Shown here piece after piece: positions 24,307 through 36,942 of a stretch of 64,000 bases of DNA. The DNA lies in the NCBI GenBank assembly GCA_020543525.1, contig JAHYIO010000006.1:1736001-1800000 (forward strand), written 5' to 3'. The notes under the pieces were generated by a model. That model was not told the DNA's origin and searched no databases. It saw nothing but the letters and a program-made list of their open reading frames with translations. How positions within the stretch are numbered: position 1 is the first letter of the stretch; each line of letters opens with the position of its first letter. The DNA is from Coriolopsis trogii (taxonomy: Eukaryota; Basidiomycota; Agaricomycetes; Polyporales; Polyporaceae). Position numbers and translations under genes: made by a program.

Positions 24307-26263
24307 ATGTCTGTACACTCTGCTCTCCTCAACAACGACATCCTTGTATCGATTCTGCGACAATTCTCCCTGATCGACCGACCTCTCACAATTGAATCGA
24401 GGAAATACCACGAGTATTGGTCACCTTATCGTGCGACATCACCAGGGTCAACTCTCTATACCAACATCACCACCCTGAGGAACGTTGCGTTGACATGCAA
24501 GGCATTTTGTGATCCCGCATTGGACGAGCTCTGGGCCGCACCAATCGGAGGACTATACACAGTCCTTGGACTGCTTTCCGCATTCCAGTGCAGGATCGAG
24601 AGGCAATACACCATGGCAAGATTCGGTCCCCCTAACGCGTATGACTACAGGTATTATGTGAGTCAAGTAGTGCAGTGTCTCCCAACTTTGTGGTATGCCA
24701 ACTTAGACGTCGGAACAGGAATTGAACGGAGACATCGACCCATTAGAGTGGGAGATCTTACTTCGATATGCTGCCCGAGTGCGCATGCTGGGTCACCATC
24801 GCTTCTCGTTCGTGTATTTTCCCTATACAATCGTAAACCCTGCCTTCCCCGTGCTTCTCGAGAAGACAGCTGGTCTTGCCCTCTTTCCGAACCTACTTTC
24901 CCTCGAATGGGAATCCCACGAACAGGATTACACACAAGACGGCGGGGATGTAGCTTTACGTCTTCTTGCTGCTCCAAGCCTTTCGGTCATCATCACCTGG
25001 CATCCTACGTTCGAACGTCGGGGCGCGACCTACCAGTACTTTGAGGGGCCCAGCCCTGGTAACAAGGATGATTTGGCGACGATTGCGGATCGTTGTCCTG
25101 CCGCTCAGCACATACGTCTTGAACTGCTCTACGGTAGCCCCAAACTAGTCCGGCTTGCCGCATGTCTGCGGTTGAGATCCTTCAGCTGTGCGAGCTACCT
25201 CCACTTCCCCCACGTGATAGAATTCGCCCGGCTCCCCGACCTCCGTGACCTGGAGATCGGTGGGCTTACTAGGAATGAAGACGGCAACTCCTATGAGGAT
25301 CCACTACGTGCTGGCTTCGTAACCTCGGGGTACATTGAAGTGCCAGAGGAGTGGCATTCCTTGATGCCACCGGACGCTTTTCCAGCCCTAGGAAGAGCGA
25401 CCGTAGGCAAGAGCGAGCCGGCACTCGTCCAATTATTGATCAACGCGATTTCCTCTCGCACGTTGGCCTCTCTGTCCCTCAACATCCAGGAGGTGACCGA
25501 GGACCAGAAGGATATGCTGGTCTGTACTCGGTCTCTCGCCCCGCTGGCGTCCCTGAGGACTCTCTCACTAGAGATGCGTTTCCGCTCCCCCAAAAGCGGT
25601 GATGGTATCCTCATGGTCCAGTTCGTGGACATCGCCGGGCCTCTGCTCGTCCTTCATCACCTCCAGACCGTGAACCTCAGAATCGTCACCCGAAAACTGT
25701 GCATGTCGGATCGGGACGTCAGGCAGATGGCAGAGACTTGGCCGGAACTTACCATTCTGAAGATCATAAACGAGACCCCTGCTTGGGTATATTACGAGCC
25801 CCGCCGCCGGCGCCGCTATCCCCACGCCTACGCCGAGGAGCCATCAGAGTCTGCAGATCCCCATGCGAGAAACGTCGTGCGTCCGTCGATCCATGCCGCG
25901 GTGGACCTCGCGCAGCGGTGCACCAAGCTATCGGAGCTCACGCTCGACGTCGCCGACATCTCTGCCTCAGACGTTGAGGTTCTGAAGGAGCACGCCGAGT
26001 CCGCTGGGATGGCACCACAGTCGGCTTTGACGAAGCTCCTGCCGTGCTCGTATATCCCGCGGGGCGAGGTATTCAAGATCGAGGAAGTGCCGACGCTCGT
26101 GTCGGCGCTGAGAAAGATGTTTCCGCGCCTGACGGTTCAGAGCTTCGAGCGGTTCAACTGGAGCGGGAGCGTTGATTCGGACGATAGGCCGTCGGGGATG
26201 CAGTGGTACGTGAGGGAGATAGAATCTCAGACGAAGACGGAGCAGACAGAGGATGATTTGTGA
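24307..26263 (+). CDS. F-box-like protein
   Basis: Two exons, 24307-24657 and 24719-26263, joined by a phase-0 intron of 61 nt with a GTGAGT donor, give 631 residues. The N-terminus (about 5-80) has the F-box-like pattern of basidiomycete proteins: LLNNDILVSILRQF, a spacer, then LRNVALTCKAFCDPALDELW. F-box proteins link substrates to the SCF ubiquitin ligase through Skp1. The rest is rich in Leu with repeated xLxxLxL segments (LRDLEIGGL, LASLSLNIQ, LRTLSLEMRF, LTILKIINE, LSELTLDVAD), consistent with a leucine-rich-repeat-like substrate arm. The ORF stays clean to the stop. Substrate unknown. It converges with another F-box gene at 27.2 kb but the two are not close copies. Confidence 0.8.
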
Positions 26264-27215
26264 GTATGTTACTCGCGAAAGTCCGCTATGGATGACACAC
26301 AGAGCACGCGGCGAGCAATAGTCGTTAAGCATCTGACACTCCTGGCGCAGACTAGAACCGGACTCCCCGTGGAGAGATTAACAAAGTGCATAGCTTATCG
26401 GGTTGCGAAATGGAGCGAAGATCCCGGTCCCGAGATGGCTGTCGACGCTCCGCGGACGCTATTGCGCGTGCGTCGACCCGGGAGCTATCGAGATCACATC
26501 TTCGAATCTCTCGCCGACGTTCGGGTGGGGTGGAGCAGCGGTTGCACGTTAATCGCATTCATATCGCCCGACAGCGATCGACGCTCCGAACTGGATATGC
26601 AGGCGGTGCCAAAGGGTTGAAAGAGAGCGAGACGCGCGAATCATGACGCCATGGTCATGGCCATATGGAGGCTCTGGAGACAGGTCGGCGTAACTCCGTA
26701 TCAACGTCTATGCGTAGAGAAATGGAGAGACTCCGCGTTCGTCTGGGGCAAGTGCAGATCGTTCGGGAGGCACGTGGGGAAGGGCCGGTCGTGCGACAGC
26801 TCGGGAGTCCGGAGGAGGGTGTAGCATCGCACATGACACTGCACATAACGTGCAGATGACTGACGATCGTTGAGACTGAAAGTGTTCGGTGTCCATGTGA
26901 GCGAGGATCGAAAATTTGACCAAATCGCATTGACGCACCTTGACGTCCAGGTGTCCTGAGCAGAGATACATAATGGATAGTATGGGCGTGCGGGTTGTCA
27001 GTGACGAATAGTCCGCGTCGCTGCAAAGCGGTAGCATATGTATCCTATAGTTACATGTGTACAGTAAGAAAGCCTCCGTTAGGTGGAAACACAGCCTCCG
27101 AATGACCCTATCGAAACAGCATCGAGCATGCAAAGCGAGGAGCAGTACTAAACGGATCGAGCAGAGAGACGGGAAGAAAAACATATTGCTACAACAGCAC
27201 ACTCCGGTATCCGTA
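26264..27215. other. Intergenic region between convergent F-box genes
   Basis: Shared 3' flank of two convergent genes. Short overlapping frames only; nothing supported. Confidence 0.5.
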
Positions 27216-28899
27216 TCAATGGTCTAGATCGACGTCCTTCACTATATCCAGAGTCACATATTTCTTCAGCGCGGCCAGCAGGTTGTCGTCGTGTATGTCG
27301 ATGAACGGCGAGTTGAGGACGATCCGCTCCAGAGGCGCACCGAGCGCCGCGCGCTCGCGCACCACCCCATGGAGGAGGAAGTAGTCGACCTCGTCGACGA
27401 ACGTGAGCTTCTTCAGGTGCGGCCAGCTCAGGCCGTGGTCGTCGTGGTACGTGTCCGCGTGCTCCTTCCGGAAAAGCTGGAGGAACTTGGCCGTCGCCGA
27501 GTTGATGACCGTCAGGTTCGTGATCGTCGGCAGCGCGCGCGTGAACCGTCGCGTCGGCACGCACATGGACGCGTTCAGGAGGGAGAGCGAGCGTAGAGCG
27601 GGGTACCGGCCCAGGCTGTCGCTGCTGTCCTCGCCAGGGAGGGGAAGAGAGGCGACAAACTCCCGAAATTCGGTCTCGTCGAGGTTCGCGAGGGCGAGCT
27701 CCTCGAGCGAAGGCGTCACGAGAAGGGAAGACATTCGGCACACATGGTCGCCGGACAATTCGAGGTAGCGCAGGGTGGGCATGTATAGCGGAGGGTATGC
27801 GCGGCCTGCGTGGAGGAGGATGTAGGTTCCGCGGAGGATGAGTGCTCGGAGGTTGGGTGAGGCTGCGATAACATCCCGAAATTGATCATATTGGAGCCTT
27901 GTCTGGTGCCAGAGCCATCGGAGGTCAAGCGTCGTGAGGTTAACGAGAGGGGGATCGGTCCAGGGGATGGCGAGAGAATCCAAGCGAACGGAGTTCAGAG
28001 CGTCTGCCCCGCCCTGCAAAATTCTGGGAAGAATGACTTCTTGGTTACCTGATGAGCCCGAGAGGGAGAGCTGCAGGTGTCGGAGCATAGGAGCGCGAGC
28101 GTTGGCAAGAAGGCCACCTACAGCATGTATAGTTGCGGGATCAGATGCTGTTATCGCAAAACGTCGCCAGCGCCCGATATTATCCATGATCCTGTGGAGG
28201 AGTTGGGTGACGGCCGGAGGAGCTAGGAGGTCGAACGAACGACAGTCGATGGATATGTCGATAGGCTGCCCGCACGATCGTTCAAGGCATAATGGCACCC
28301 AGCCGTACGGTCGTGGATGACGAATCGCGATATTCGTCCATAAATCCGGGGTCTTGATGGCGATGTCACGCCATTGGCGGGAGACTGCAGCGACTACGAG
28401 GGGGAACGGGCGGGGTATCGATGGGCCAAGGATGGGATCGTCCTGCGGCATGCGACTGCCGGCCTTGAAGATGGTGATGAGGACCTCGGGCGGTAGGCGG
28501 AGGACAGGAAGGAGGAACGTCGAAAGAGCCTCTATTCGAGCACTGATGCAGGACAGAGTAGCCTCGTTAATGTGCACCTGGTTCATGAGCGCATTGACGG
28601 CGGGACTGAAGTGCGGTCCGTCCACACCCTGGGCAGAAGGCTCGAGGAAGACGCGCCAGCTGTCGGATTGGCCATGGGTGGATTTGTAGCCGTAGGATTC
28701 CTGGAGCCGTTTCACTTCACGCTGGACGAGGTGTAGATTTGGGGTTATAACTAGCTTGGGCTTGAGCAGGAACGTTTGGACTTGCCTGGTACGTGGCGTC
28801 GGTCGTGATCTGCCTGATGAGCGAGAGGCGATGGGCCTGGTGCTCCGCTGCCTGCCTGTTGAGCTCGACAATGATGTCCCTGATAGTGGTCAAGCCCAT
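27216..28899 (-). CDS. F-box domain protein
   Basis: A minus-strand frame open from about 28871 to the stop at 27216 encodes the F-box motif LRLPPEVLITIFKAG preceded by a helix (INEATLSCISARIEALSTFL), then VVAAVSRQWRDIAIKTPDLW and Leu-rich repeats (LRHLQLSLSG, LTTLDLRWLW, LRYLELSGD, LRSLSLLNA). This is the usual layout of expanded F-box proteins in Agaricomycetes, presumed SCF substrate adaptors. The start is uncertain. A frame starting at ATG 28899 (MGLTTIRDIIVELNRQAAEH) looks like a genuine helical N-terminus, and could join by a weak phase-0 intron of about 52 nt (GTTCCT donor) to REVKRLQESYGYKS. The ATG at 28871 would instead give an Arg/Ser-rich start without that helix. Confidence 0.75.
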
Positions 28900-31800
28900 G
28901 TCTGCGATGCTGCTGGAGAGCGGGTCAGACGTTGTGGAAGAGTGTTTGAGCGTAGGCAACGTACCCGACGACGAACAGCAATGGACGAGCGGACGCAGGA
29001 GCGTTGAGTCTGTCAGCAGAGCTTGAGAGCGTGCGCAGACGCGGCCGGGCCTGGCCTGGACGGTCTGGACGGTCTGCACCTCGTCCCCGGCTCTTTGCGG
29101 CCACCGAGCGCGGACATCCCCTCCCAGGCGCCCGTCGCTCCCGTCGCTTTCCTCGACGACCACGACCCCCTCGCCACAATCGATTGCCTTTTAGGTGTTA
29201 TATGCGGCTCTTGTGCGTGCTTGAGAGATGTCTGCGTGCGCATACAATAGGGCAGAGGTCGGGGACGACGGGGTTTAGCTGACGAGGTGAGTAGTTGCAA
29301 GATCCACTCCAGTCTCTACGCGACTTACACACACTTCTCAGCCTGTCGACGGCTGCTACGCGCCGCTTTGATGTTAGTTCGAGACAGGACATGAGTGTAA
29401 AAACACAACGAGCGACCGAGCGACTACGCTCGTTCGAACGCCTGTGGGTGTATGCACATCCGATAGGTCGATAGCAGCGTCATTTTCCACGATTTCGTAA
29501 GTACACGTGTGCTGCCTCCGAGTAGACCAGTGTGGGGATAAGCCACAGTGATGTGAACGTTTGCAGGGCCGATTGCAGCGTGCTCCCTCAGCGGACCAAA
29601 TCGCGCTCAGTCACGCTCCTCTGCACGGACTTCATATCTCCATGTCCGTCCTTGTCCAGGTGAGACTGCTATCTGATGTTCTTCGGGGCATATACAGCTC
29701 ATCTGTGGCGTTTGAGGGTCACTGCGGTGGTGGACTCATTGCTGATGACCCTGTCATCTTCGTTTTGCCAGAAAATGGAGATGGCCGCCCAGATACCGAA
29801 TGTCAGCCATGAAAGGGACGAGCAAACGTCAAGACTACAATACCGCGCGGATGGCTCATGCAAGCCCTCTCAGCAGAGTTATCTAGACGACGGTGACAAC
29901 TCTTGTGCAGGAACTGCATGATCCAAACGTCCAACAGTCAAGCTTGACCGTTGGCAACTGCGTGCATATCTTCGATCGCGGTTTCATTCTCATCGCACGT
30001 GTATCCTCTGCGATGGAGTCAATGATGGAACCCATGACGAGATTTCATGCGAAGACGCAGAACTATCTCGTAGGCATGCTCGTAGCCTGCAGTACATCCG
30101 GGCCAACATGCCGGGCGAAAGTTCTTCATGTCCGCCCGGCCCCCGTCCGCCCGTAATCAGTCTGTTCTGTCTCCATCCATCGATCCATTGGCACTTACTT
30201 GCTGAACAGTTCTATTGCTCTCGAGAATGCGCGGGCAGAAGACGGGTGGCCGTTGGAGTTGACCGTTCTTGAGACTCGGAGAATGCATGATTCTGCCAGC
30301 ATTCGTTCGCGTAGGGCACGAGTAGGACTTGAACACCCAAGTACCGCCCTATAGGCAAGTGTGATTGTTTGACTCTGGAAACAACGCGTCTCACAGTTAG
30401 GCTATGTAGGCCATTGAACCTATGCCGATAGCATCATCCTGCTGCGGTCCTTATGCAAGCCTTTGCACATTCATCGACCCTGTCGTGTTCTTGCCCGCCG
30501 TATGAGCCAGGTCCGTCCAAGAAGTTCTGGAACGCTCGTTCGTCGTGGTTCCATTCCGTGTAGTGCATGCTGAATTCACCTGCATCCCTTCCAGTCCATA
30601 TATACCCCAGCTTAGTGTTCTAGGGTGCCCCGTGTGCGACATGAGCCGTGCCAGGAGGATATTGGGTTCGTCTGTGGCTGTAGAACACGCCCCCGGAGAC
30701 AATAGTCTTGCAATGGCGAATACACCCAGCTCGACCTTCGAAGCGCGTCTCAGCTCGGTTGCTCACGCTTGATGACGCCATGCATGGACGGGGAAAAGGG
30801 TCGCAGGACGTACCGCGTTGTTGTGCGCCTATGCGCGCCCTCTGCCCTCTACCCACCGGTTACCAACGGTCATCGAGGTGCCCCCTCCCAGCGTCGACAC
30901 GCGCGGCGCTATCGACGACATTATCGCCGTGGACGACGGCGAGATCGGTGGAGATGAAGGTCTGTTGTCTCGTTGCGCTGTGCTATGAAACACACGTTCA
31001 TTCCGCGGAACAGGAATGTTCCTCGGTCGCCGACGACGGGGTTCTCGGGAGGCCGAGTGTATCTCTTTCTCTCATCACTCGCGCATCGTATACGGGATAT
31101 CCTTCAGACTATAGCCTCGAATGACGAAGACTTCTCGCACTGATAGGACCGTTTCATTTGAGTTCGGCCGCACAGAGTCTAGATGAACACGGTTACATCA
31201 CGCTTCCCAGCGTCTGAGGGAGGAAGCCTTGATCGTCCCCTTCCAAACTGGGTGAAAGCCACAGCGTGTGGCCTGTGGTCTAATCTGAGACTCCCATGCG
31301 GGAGAAGGCCAGACGTCAAGGCTGACACGGGCGGGCGAGGTAAGTGTTCGACTGTTGCGGTTCCTGCCTGCTACTCAGGACGTTATCTGGCGAGCGCCCG
31401 CTTTACAGAGTTCTTGCTGCCGTGATGCTGGGAAACCGGTGTCGTGCCTCCCGCCTTCCATCGGAACTACTGGACGTTCGGAGGGTGTCGTAAACACCTG
31501 CAGTTCCAGCATAAGGTGTGGCCAGCTCGCCATCTATCTCTGGCCTCCTTCCTCCGTCGGACGAGGTGAAGAAGCACGGTGCACAGTGCTCTCGTACGCC
31601 TCGAGGCGTGCGCCGTGCGGCGCTGGACGATCTGGCTGGAGAAGCCAGACGGATAAGGGACAAGACCGTGTCTGTGTCTCTGCGAGTCCCAGACCGCCTC
31701 CTCTGACAGCTGGGAGGGAGATTCTCGCGGCGTCGCACGGGTCGACGTTCCCTCCCGGGTGAGGTCATTTCCGTGGCGGGGGCGCTCTGGTGTGGTGCAC

Positions 31801-33637
31801 GGCGCGGGCAGTCGAAGCCTCTACCTGCACGCTGCGCGGTGCTCCCCGCGACCGCGACGAGGCGGCGCTGGCGGGGGTCTGGACCCTCCCGCTACGTGTA
31901 CCGCCTACGCCGCCTCGCAGTCGAAGGCGTCTTGACTCCCTGCCGAGGGCTGTAGCGCGGTCGGGCGAGCGAGCGTAGACGAGGACTGATAACAGCTCAG
32001 AGTCATCGCCTCGTCACGCACGGTTCTCATACGTGGGACTCGCGAGTTGCGGCGAAGAGTCCGTCCAGAGGCTCATGTGAAACCGATAGGACGGGACTCC
32101 ATCTGGGCTAGTGTGGCCACACCGTGTGGCTGATCTGGAGAGGAGGGAGTACATAGCTGGAGAAGCACGTTGGGACGTTCTCCGCGTTCGCTGGCTTTAC
32201 GCGCCGGGGGAACGGGTCGTGAGTTTGGGAACGCCTTCTGGCACGACATCGGTCATCTCGCGTACGGCATCTCAATCTCAGCCCAGATATACATATCTCG
32301 CGTTTCGCGTGCCGTTTTCGAATTTCGAGGGCTCTCTCGTCGTTGTCCTTGTTGGGGCTGTCCGTATGGGCTGGGCCCTCTGAGGGTTCTGTTACGGGAG
32401 GTGCCATCACACCATGCATACATGCCTCACCATCTCCTTGGATTCCGATCGCCTCTCGGGCGAAGGCCATTCGTCCGATGGTGTCGTGTCGCTCTCAGTG
32501 CGGCCCCAAGCGCTCCCGGGCGAGCAACTGGGAACCGGGCGGCCTGTACATATATGTGTGTGGGTTTCTGAGTTCAGAGTATTTGGTGGCAAGCGCAGAT
32601 CCTTGAATTGCCCTTTCCCCAGTCCTTCGATTACCTACTCTTCCGCTGTGCTGTCTGCTGCGCCCCTTATCTCTTGTGAGGCCGCGCGCGGGCCGGGCAC
32701 GCAGAGGGCCAGCAGAAGAGGCAGCGAGAACGAAATGCGCCTCGAAAGAGTGCACAATGGGTGATAGTTCATTCAGGCGCGCGAGGCCATGCGTTGAAGC
32801 GCCGCCGCTTGTGTCGGCTAAGGACCGAAGAGGCAAACGCGGTTGGTGCGCCTGCCCCGAAAGGGGGAACACGCGCAGAACACGAGGCTGAGCCGGGTGT
32901 TCCAGAAAGCGCATGGGCTGAATGGGCTCGGTGGGCGAAAGAGCGCAAAGGCGGCGCGAATCAGGACCTCTGGCCATTCGTGTCAATCGGCCGCGTTCGT
33001 TCCTTTCTCGCCCGCGTTTTACCTCAGCAATTGACAACGGATTCGTACAGACAATCGTGCATTCCACCGCTCGGTGTCCGGCTGTGATTGGCTCTGAGGG
33101 TGTTCGTGCGGATTCCCACCGGAGCGTGCGGCGTGTCGACCCCCGTCCGGCGGAAGACTGGCTGTGACATGGCGAGCTGCGCGGCAATTATGGGCCCCTC
33201 GCGTCTGATACGGGCTGGCAGGATCCATCGGGGCTCTTGATCTTGCAGCCGCACACGATCTTGGTCAATTCGGGGCGCGTCCTTTGATCATCGCTCGCGG
33301 AAGACAGACAGTCCAGATCCCGGTCGCTAACGTCTCCTTCTCCAGATCCTGGCAGTGACACAATCCACCGTTCGTCTGCCAACGCTCTATATAAGCCCGC
33401 TGCGCCAGTGCGACCCCTCCCGCCGTCCCCCTCAGCATCCGTGTCCGCTGCTGAGTCTGTACGCATACGTTGGTCCTTCAAGTCTCACGCAGTCTGTGAC
33501 CGTCCACCGTCATATCTCTTCCCTGTCTATAGTTTGGTAGCCCCTCGCCGCCACCCACTAGTCACCACCAGAAACCTCGAGTACCACAGCTCGCCGTCAG
33601 CTTCACGCCTTCTTCCCTCAATCTGTCTGCTTTCAAC
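28900..33637. other. Spacer, about 4.7 kb, with coding-like scraps
   Basis: No gene could be assembled. Two stretches look coding-derived. At 29567-30156 (plus) one frame reads RLQRAPSADQIALSHAPLHG and, after an intron-like GTGAGA..CCAG, KMEMAAQIPNVSHERDEQTS; a second frame follows to 30156. At about 30784-31141 (plus) one frame reads TVIEVPPPSVDTRGAIDDII and a second reads VYLFLSSLAHRIRDILQTIA before a stop at 31141, but the two do not join in phase. They may be remnants of lost genes. Confidence 0.3.
33388..33395 (+). promoter_or_regulatory. TATA box upstream of copy C
   Basis: A TATATAAG motif about 245 nt upstream of the ATG at 33638, followed by a CT-rich leader, fits the promoter of the three-exon DUF6699-type gene. 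Confidence 0.45.
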
Positions 33638-34973
33638 ATGCCTTCGTACTTCCGCAGCCTCTTCGGTGGCTCGAGCTCCAAGTCCTCCCACTCCCGTTCC
33701 AGCTCGCAGCCAGCCGCGCCCATCTATGCAACCCCCAGCGCCTCGGGCTCTACCGCAGGGCTCGCGACCCCACCCAGTATGTCTCGTAGCTACAGCCACT
33801 CTGCCCGCTCGAACACTCCCTCTCCTCTGCGCTACACCACCGGCACGGCGGACACACGGACCGCCTACGGCTACGGCAGAGCTCCCACTGCGACCCGGCC
33901 CTATCCTGAGCCCCGCGCACACGCCGCACGGCGTGCAAGCTACAAGACACCAGAGACGCGTGAGTACCTAGCACACAATCACGATCCATATCCGTCCTTG
34001 TTCCATAATGGCCTCGTCGCTCACCCGTACGTAATTGTCTCTGCAGCTCGCGCACAGCTCTATACGCCTTCTGTGTCCTACGCGACACCGCCGAGCTCGC
34101 GATCGAACTCGAGCTCGTCCCTCTACCCGGGCATGCCGCGCACCTCCAGCTCGGACACTGGCCACCACGGCTACGCCTCACGTCCTCCCCTGCGCTCGAA
34201 TCACACTTGGCACCCCGCGGGCACGACGGGCAGCTCTGGTTCCTGTAAGTTCTCACCGCCTTCGTCCGTTGTCCCCTTTCCCTCATCTAATACTCTCTCT
34301 CCTCGCAGCCCGCGGACGGTCCTCGTCGCAGACGTCGCTCCTGCAGCAGACGCGCAGCACGACGCTGCACATGCACCCGCTCCTCGCGTACACCCGCCTG
34401 CACCGCGCGCCGATCACGTACGACATCTCCTTCACGCCCTCGGCGCGCACCGTGCTCGACCGCACCACGCGCTCCGCCATCCCCTCCCACACGCTCTCGC
34501 AGCCAGCGACGGACCCGCCGACGCCCGCGAGCGCCCGCCTCGTCCTCCGCTCGCACAAGTTCCCCTGGCCGGTCATCGTCAGCGGCTCGCACTCGCCGGT
34601 GAGCTCGCACTCGAGCTCGGGCTCGCGCCCGCGGTTCACCGTCGGCCCGCCCTCGAGCCACGGGCACGGCAGCCGGCCGGGGACGAGCGAGGGGAGCGCG
34701 TCGATCACGAACCTGGACGTGCTCTACGCGGTGCACAACACGCTCATGGTGCCCATCACGCCCGAGGAGTGGGAGGCCCTCGGCCACGGGAGCAAGGCGC
34801 AGCAGAAGGTGACGCGCGCGTACGAGCGCCGCTGCACGCGCATGGGCGGCGGCTGGGAGGGCGGCGTGCGCCGGATCGACTGGCTCGGGGAGAAGACGTG
34901 GCTCATCGGCGTCGAGGTCGACAAGGCGGCTGGCCATGGGGGCGCGGGGAAGCTCGTGTTTGGGCGCGCGTGA
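33638..34973 (+). CDS. DUF6699-type domain protein (copy C)
   Basis: Three exons, 33638-33959, 34047-34244 and 34309-34973, with GTGAGT and GTAAGT donors and agreeing phases, give 394 residues. Residues 1-190 are Ser/Pro/Tyr/Arg-rich and probably disordered (MPSYFRSLFGGSSSK). The domain begins near residue 190 with LHMHPLLAYT and ITYDISFTPSARTV, continues through LRSHKFPWPVIVSG, an SSH-rich insertion, and ITNLDVLYAVHNTLMVPITP, and ends RRIDWLGEKTWLIGVEVDK. R-x-I-D-W and the following L-x-G-V match the signature of the other copies. Coding GC is very high in exon 3, which makes long false frames on the other strand. Function unknown. Confidence 0.85.
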
Positions 34974-36942
34974 ACGTCGGATGAGTGGGGGGTCGCCCGT
35001 CGGTGCGCTTCCTGTGTTCTCTCTGACCTTCCGCGCTGCGTCACCGGCGCGCGCGGGAGCTATAGCTATCGCTGGGAAGCTTGGGGACGGGCATAGGTCT
35101 GTCCGTCCTTTTCCCGGCTGGCTGGCTCCCTTGACTGCTGTCCGCGGTCGAAACTGCTACGCGCAAAGGCTCGATCCCCGCGCCGCGCAGCGGCCCGCCC
35201 GGGGACTCCACGAAACGATGTTGATGATATACGGACGTCTTGTGGACTCTTTTGGTTTCCTTTTCCTTTGGTGTACTTGGGGTGGTCGCGAGGGGTACCA
35301 AACGCTCCTCGCTATAGGCCGGTTTGAGACCGGCTCTGCGTGTTTCCTTTTCCTATTCCTCTCCTCTCTTGCTGTCGTCGTCTTGTCGCTCTGTCACTTC
35401 ATCACCTCTCCCCATCTCCACATTATCCCGCCGCGCTCACCGCGGATCTCCATCCCCCCATCCTCCCTCCCGCATTCTTCACAGCATTCCCTGATGACTT
35501 CCACGCACGACTACGACCTCGAATGAATCTGTCACGACCCGCATCTGTACATTATCATATCACTCACGCATCTCGCATCCCGTATTCTCTATTCATGCCC
35601 CCAACGTGGACGTTGTAACCATACTCGCATAGCCTTCTCCAGGGCTATCGACTTATACGCCACGTCGCCGCATTTTGTGCTAATAGCTACCCAACAACCC
35701 CCACTTTACTTTTTCACCTCTGCATTCACATACACATGCTTGCTTATGGCACATGCACCATTCGTTTCCCTCCTGTACTTCGAGCTCTAGTTAGTTCTGT
35801 CTGTACGGGAGACCTTATGCATCACATTCAAACCTTGACATGCACAGTGCACAGTGGCATCTCGTTCAGAGTCTTCGACCGAGTGCGCCACGAGCACTGA
35901 GTATCCCTTTTGCCGCCGTGCTAGTAGTCCACACCGAGAACACCGAACAACGAAAGAGATGACACCACTCGTACGCCGCATAATCTATCAAGCAATGAAG
36001 AGCCCCCCGGCGGGGAGCGGACCCCACAACGTCCTCCAATTACCAGCACTCACTTACAACCCCAGACTGCCGATGGAGCGGGCCAGACCGCACCCCGCAA
36101 CGGGACCATGACCGTAGGTACGCAGGTCGGTACGCGCACGTACATAGCCGCTGTGGCGCGGTAGCCGTAAACGCGAAGTCCAGAGGGCGTTGATCCACGT
36201 TTTCCCTGAGCTGATCTCGATTCGGGGGTGCAAGTTGTGAGGCGGACAGAACGATGATGACGATGGATGATGCATACAACACAGGTCTACATACCAAAAT
36301 AGGATCTGCCAACCACAGAAGACGGAACGAATGGAAGCGGCGGAGACTGCAAGCGCGTGCGCAAGACCACAAAAGGCTAGGAGGAGTTAGGGAGGAGGCC
36401 GCGTTGGTGTAGAGATGTTGCGTATAGATACCACGGAACTCGGAAGCTGCAAGATACAAGAGACGAGAAACGGTCTGGAAAGGGAGGACGACACGAGACG
36501 CCAGAGGTTCAGTCTGAAAAGGCACAGCGACAGTCCGAAGCGCACAGTCCACGACGTCCATGCGACCACGGGACCAGCCCGCGCAGCGCGTCCTGCACGC
36601 CGAACCGTTCCAGAAACCCATACGCGCCAGGGCCCAGCAGAAGTGGGGTCGATCCGCACCCCCGTCTCATACATACCTCCCCACACGACCACCCCGGACA
36701 TAACAGCGCTACTCCCGGCGCGCGCTGGCTAAACCCGACTCGTCAAGACCACGTCGTACGCGAACGGAGCCGACACCAGGAGCCAGACCCAGACCGACCT
36801 CAACAACAGTCTGGGCCCTCGTCCCCCTCCCGATGCCCGCCCGCGCGCAACGTGAACCCGACGAGTGCGAGCCGCAAGCGCACACGAGGACCGCGCGCGC
36901 CCACCCTTCGCACCCCCGCCCTGAGACCCCTCGCCTCCCGTT
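34974..36942. other. Spacer, about 2 kb
   Basis: A 3' flank of copy C followed by pyrimidine-rich sequence and short overlapping frames. No supported gene or element. Confidence 0.45.

Noticed and set aside
30300..30420. tRNA-like segment on the minus strand (GTTCAAGTCC word resembling a T-loop)
   Set aside because: The acceptor and T stems do not pair and no sensible D arm is present; I could not fold a cloverleaf.
34035..34973. Long alternative frames across copy C on both strands (up to 312 codons)
   Set aside because: The 312-codon plus-strand frame shares the frame of exon 3 from 34309 onward, but before that it runs through exon 2 in the wrong phase and through the intron. The minus-strand frames are GC-rich shadows. 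The spliced model carries the domain and leader in phase.
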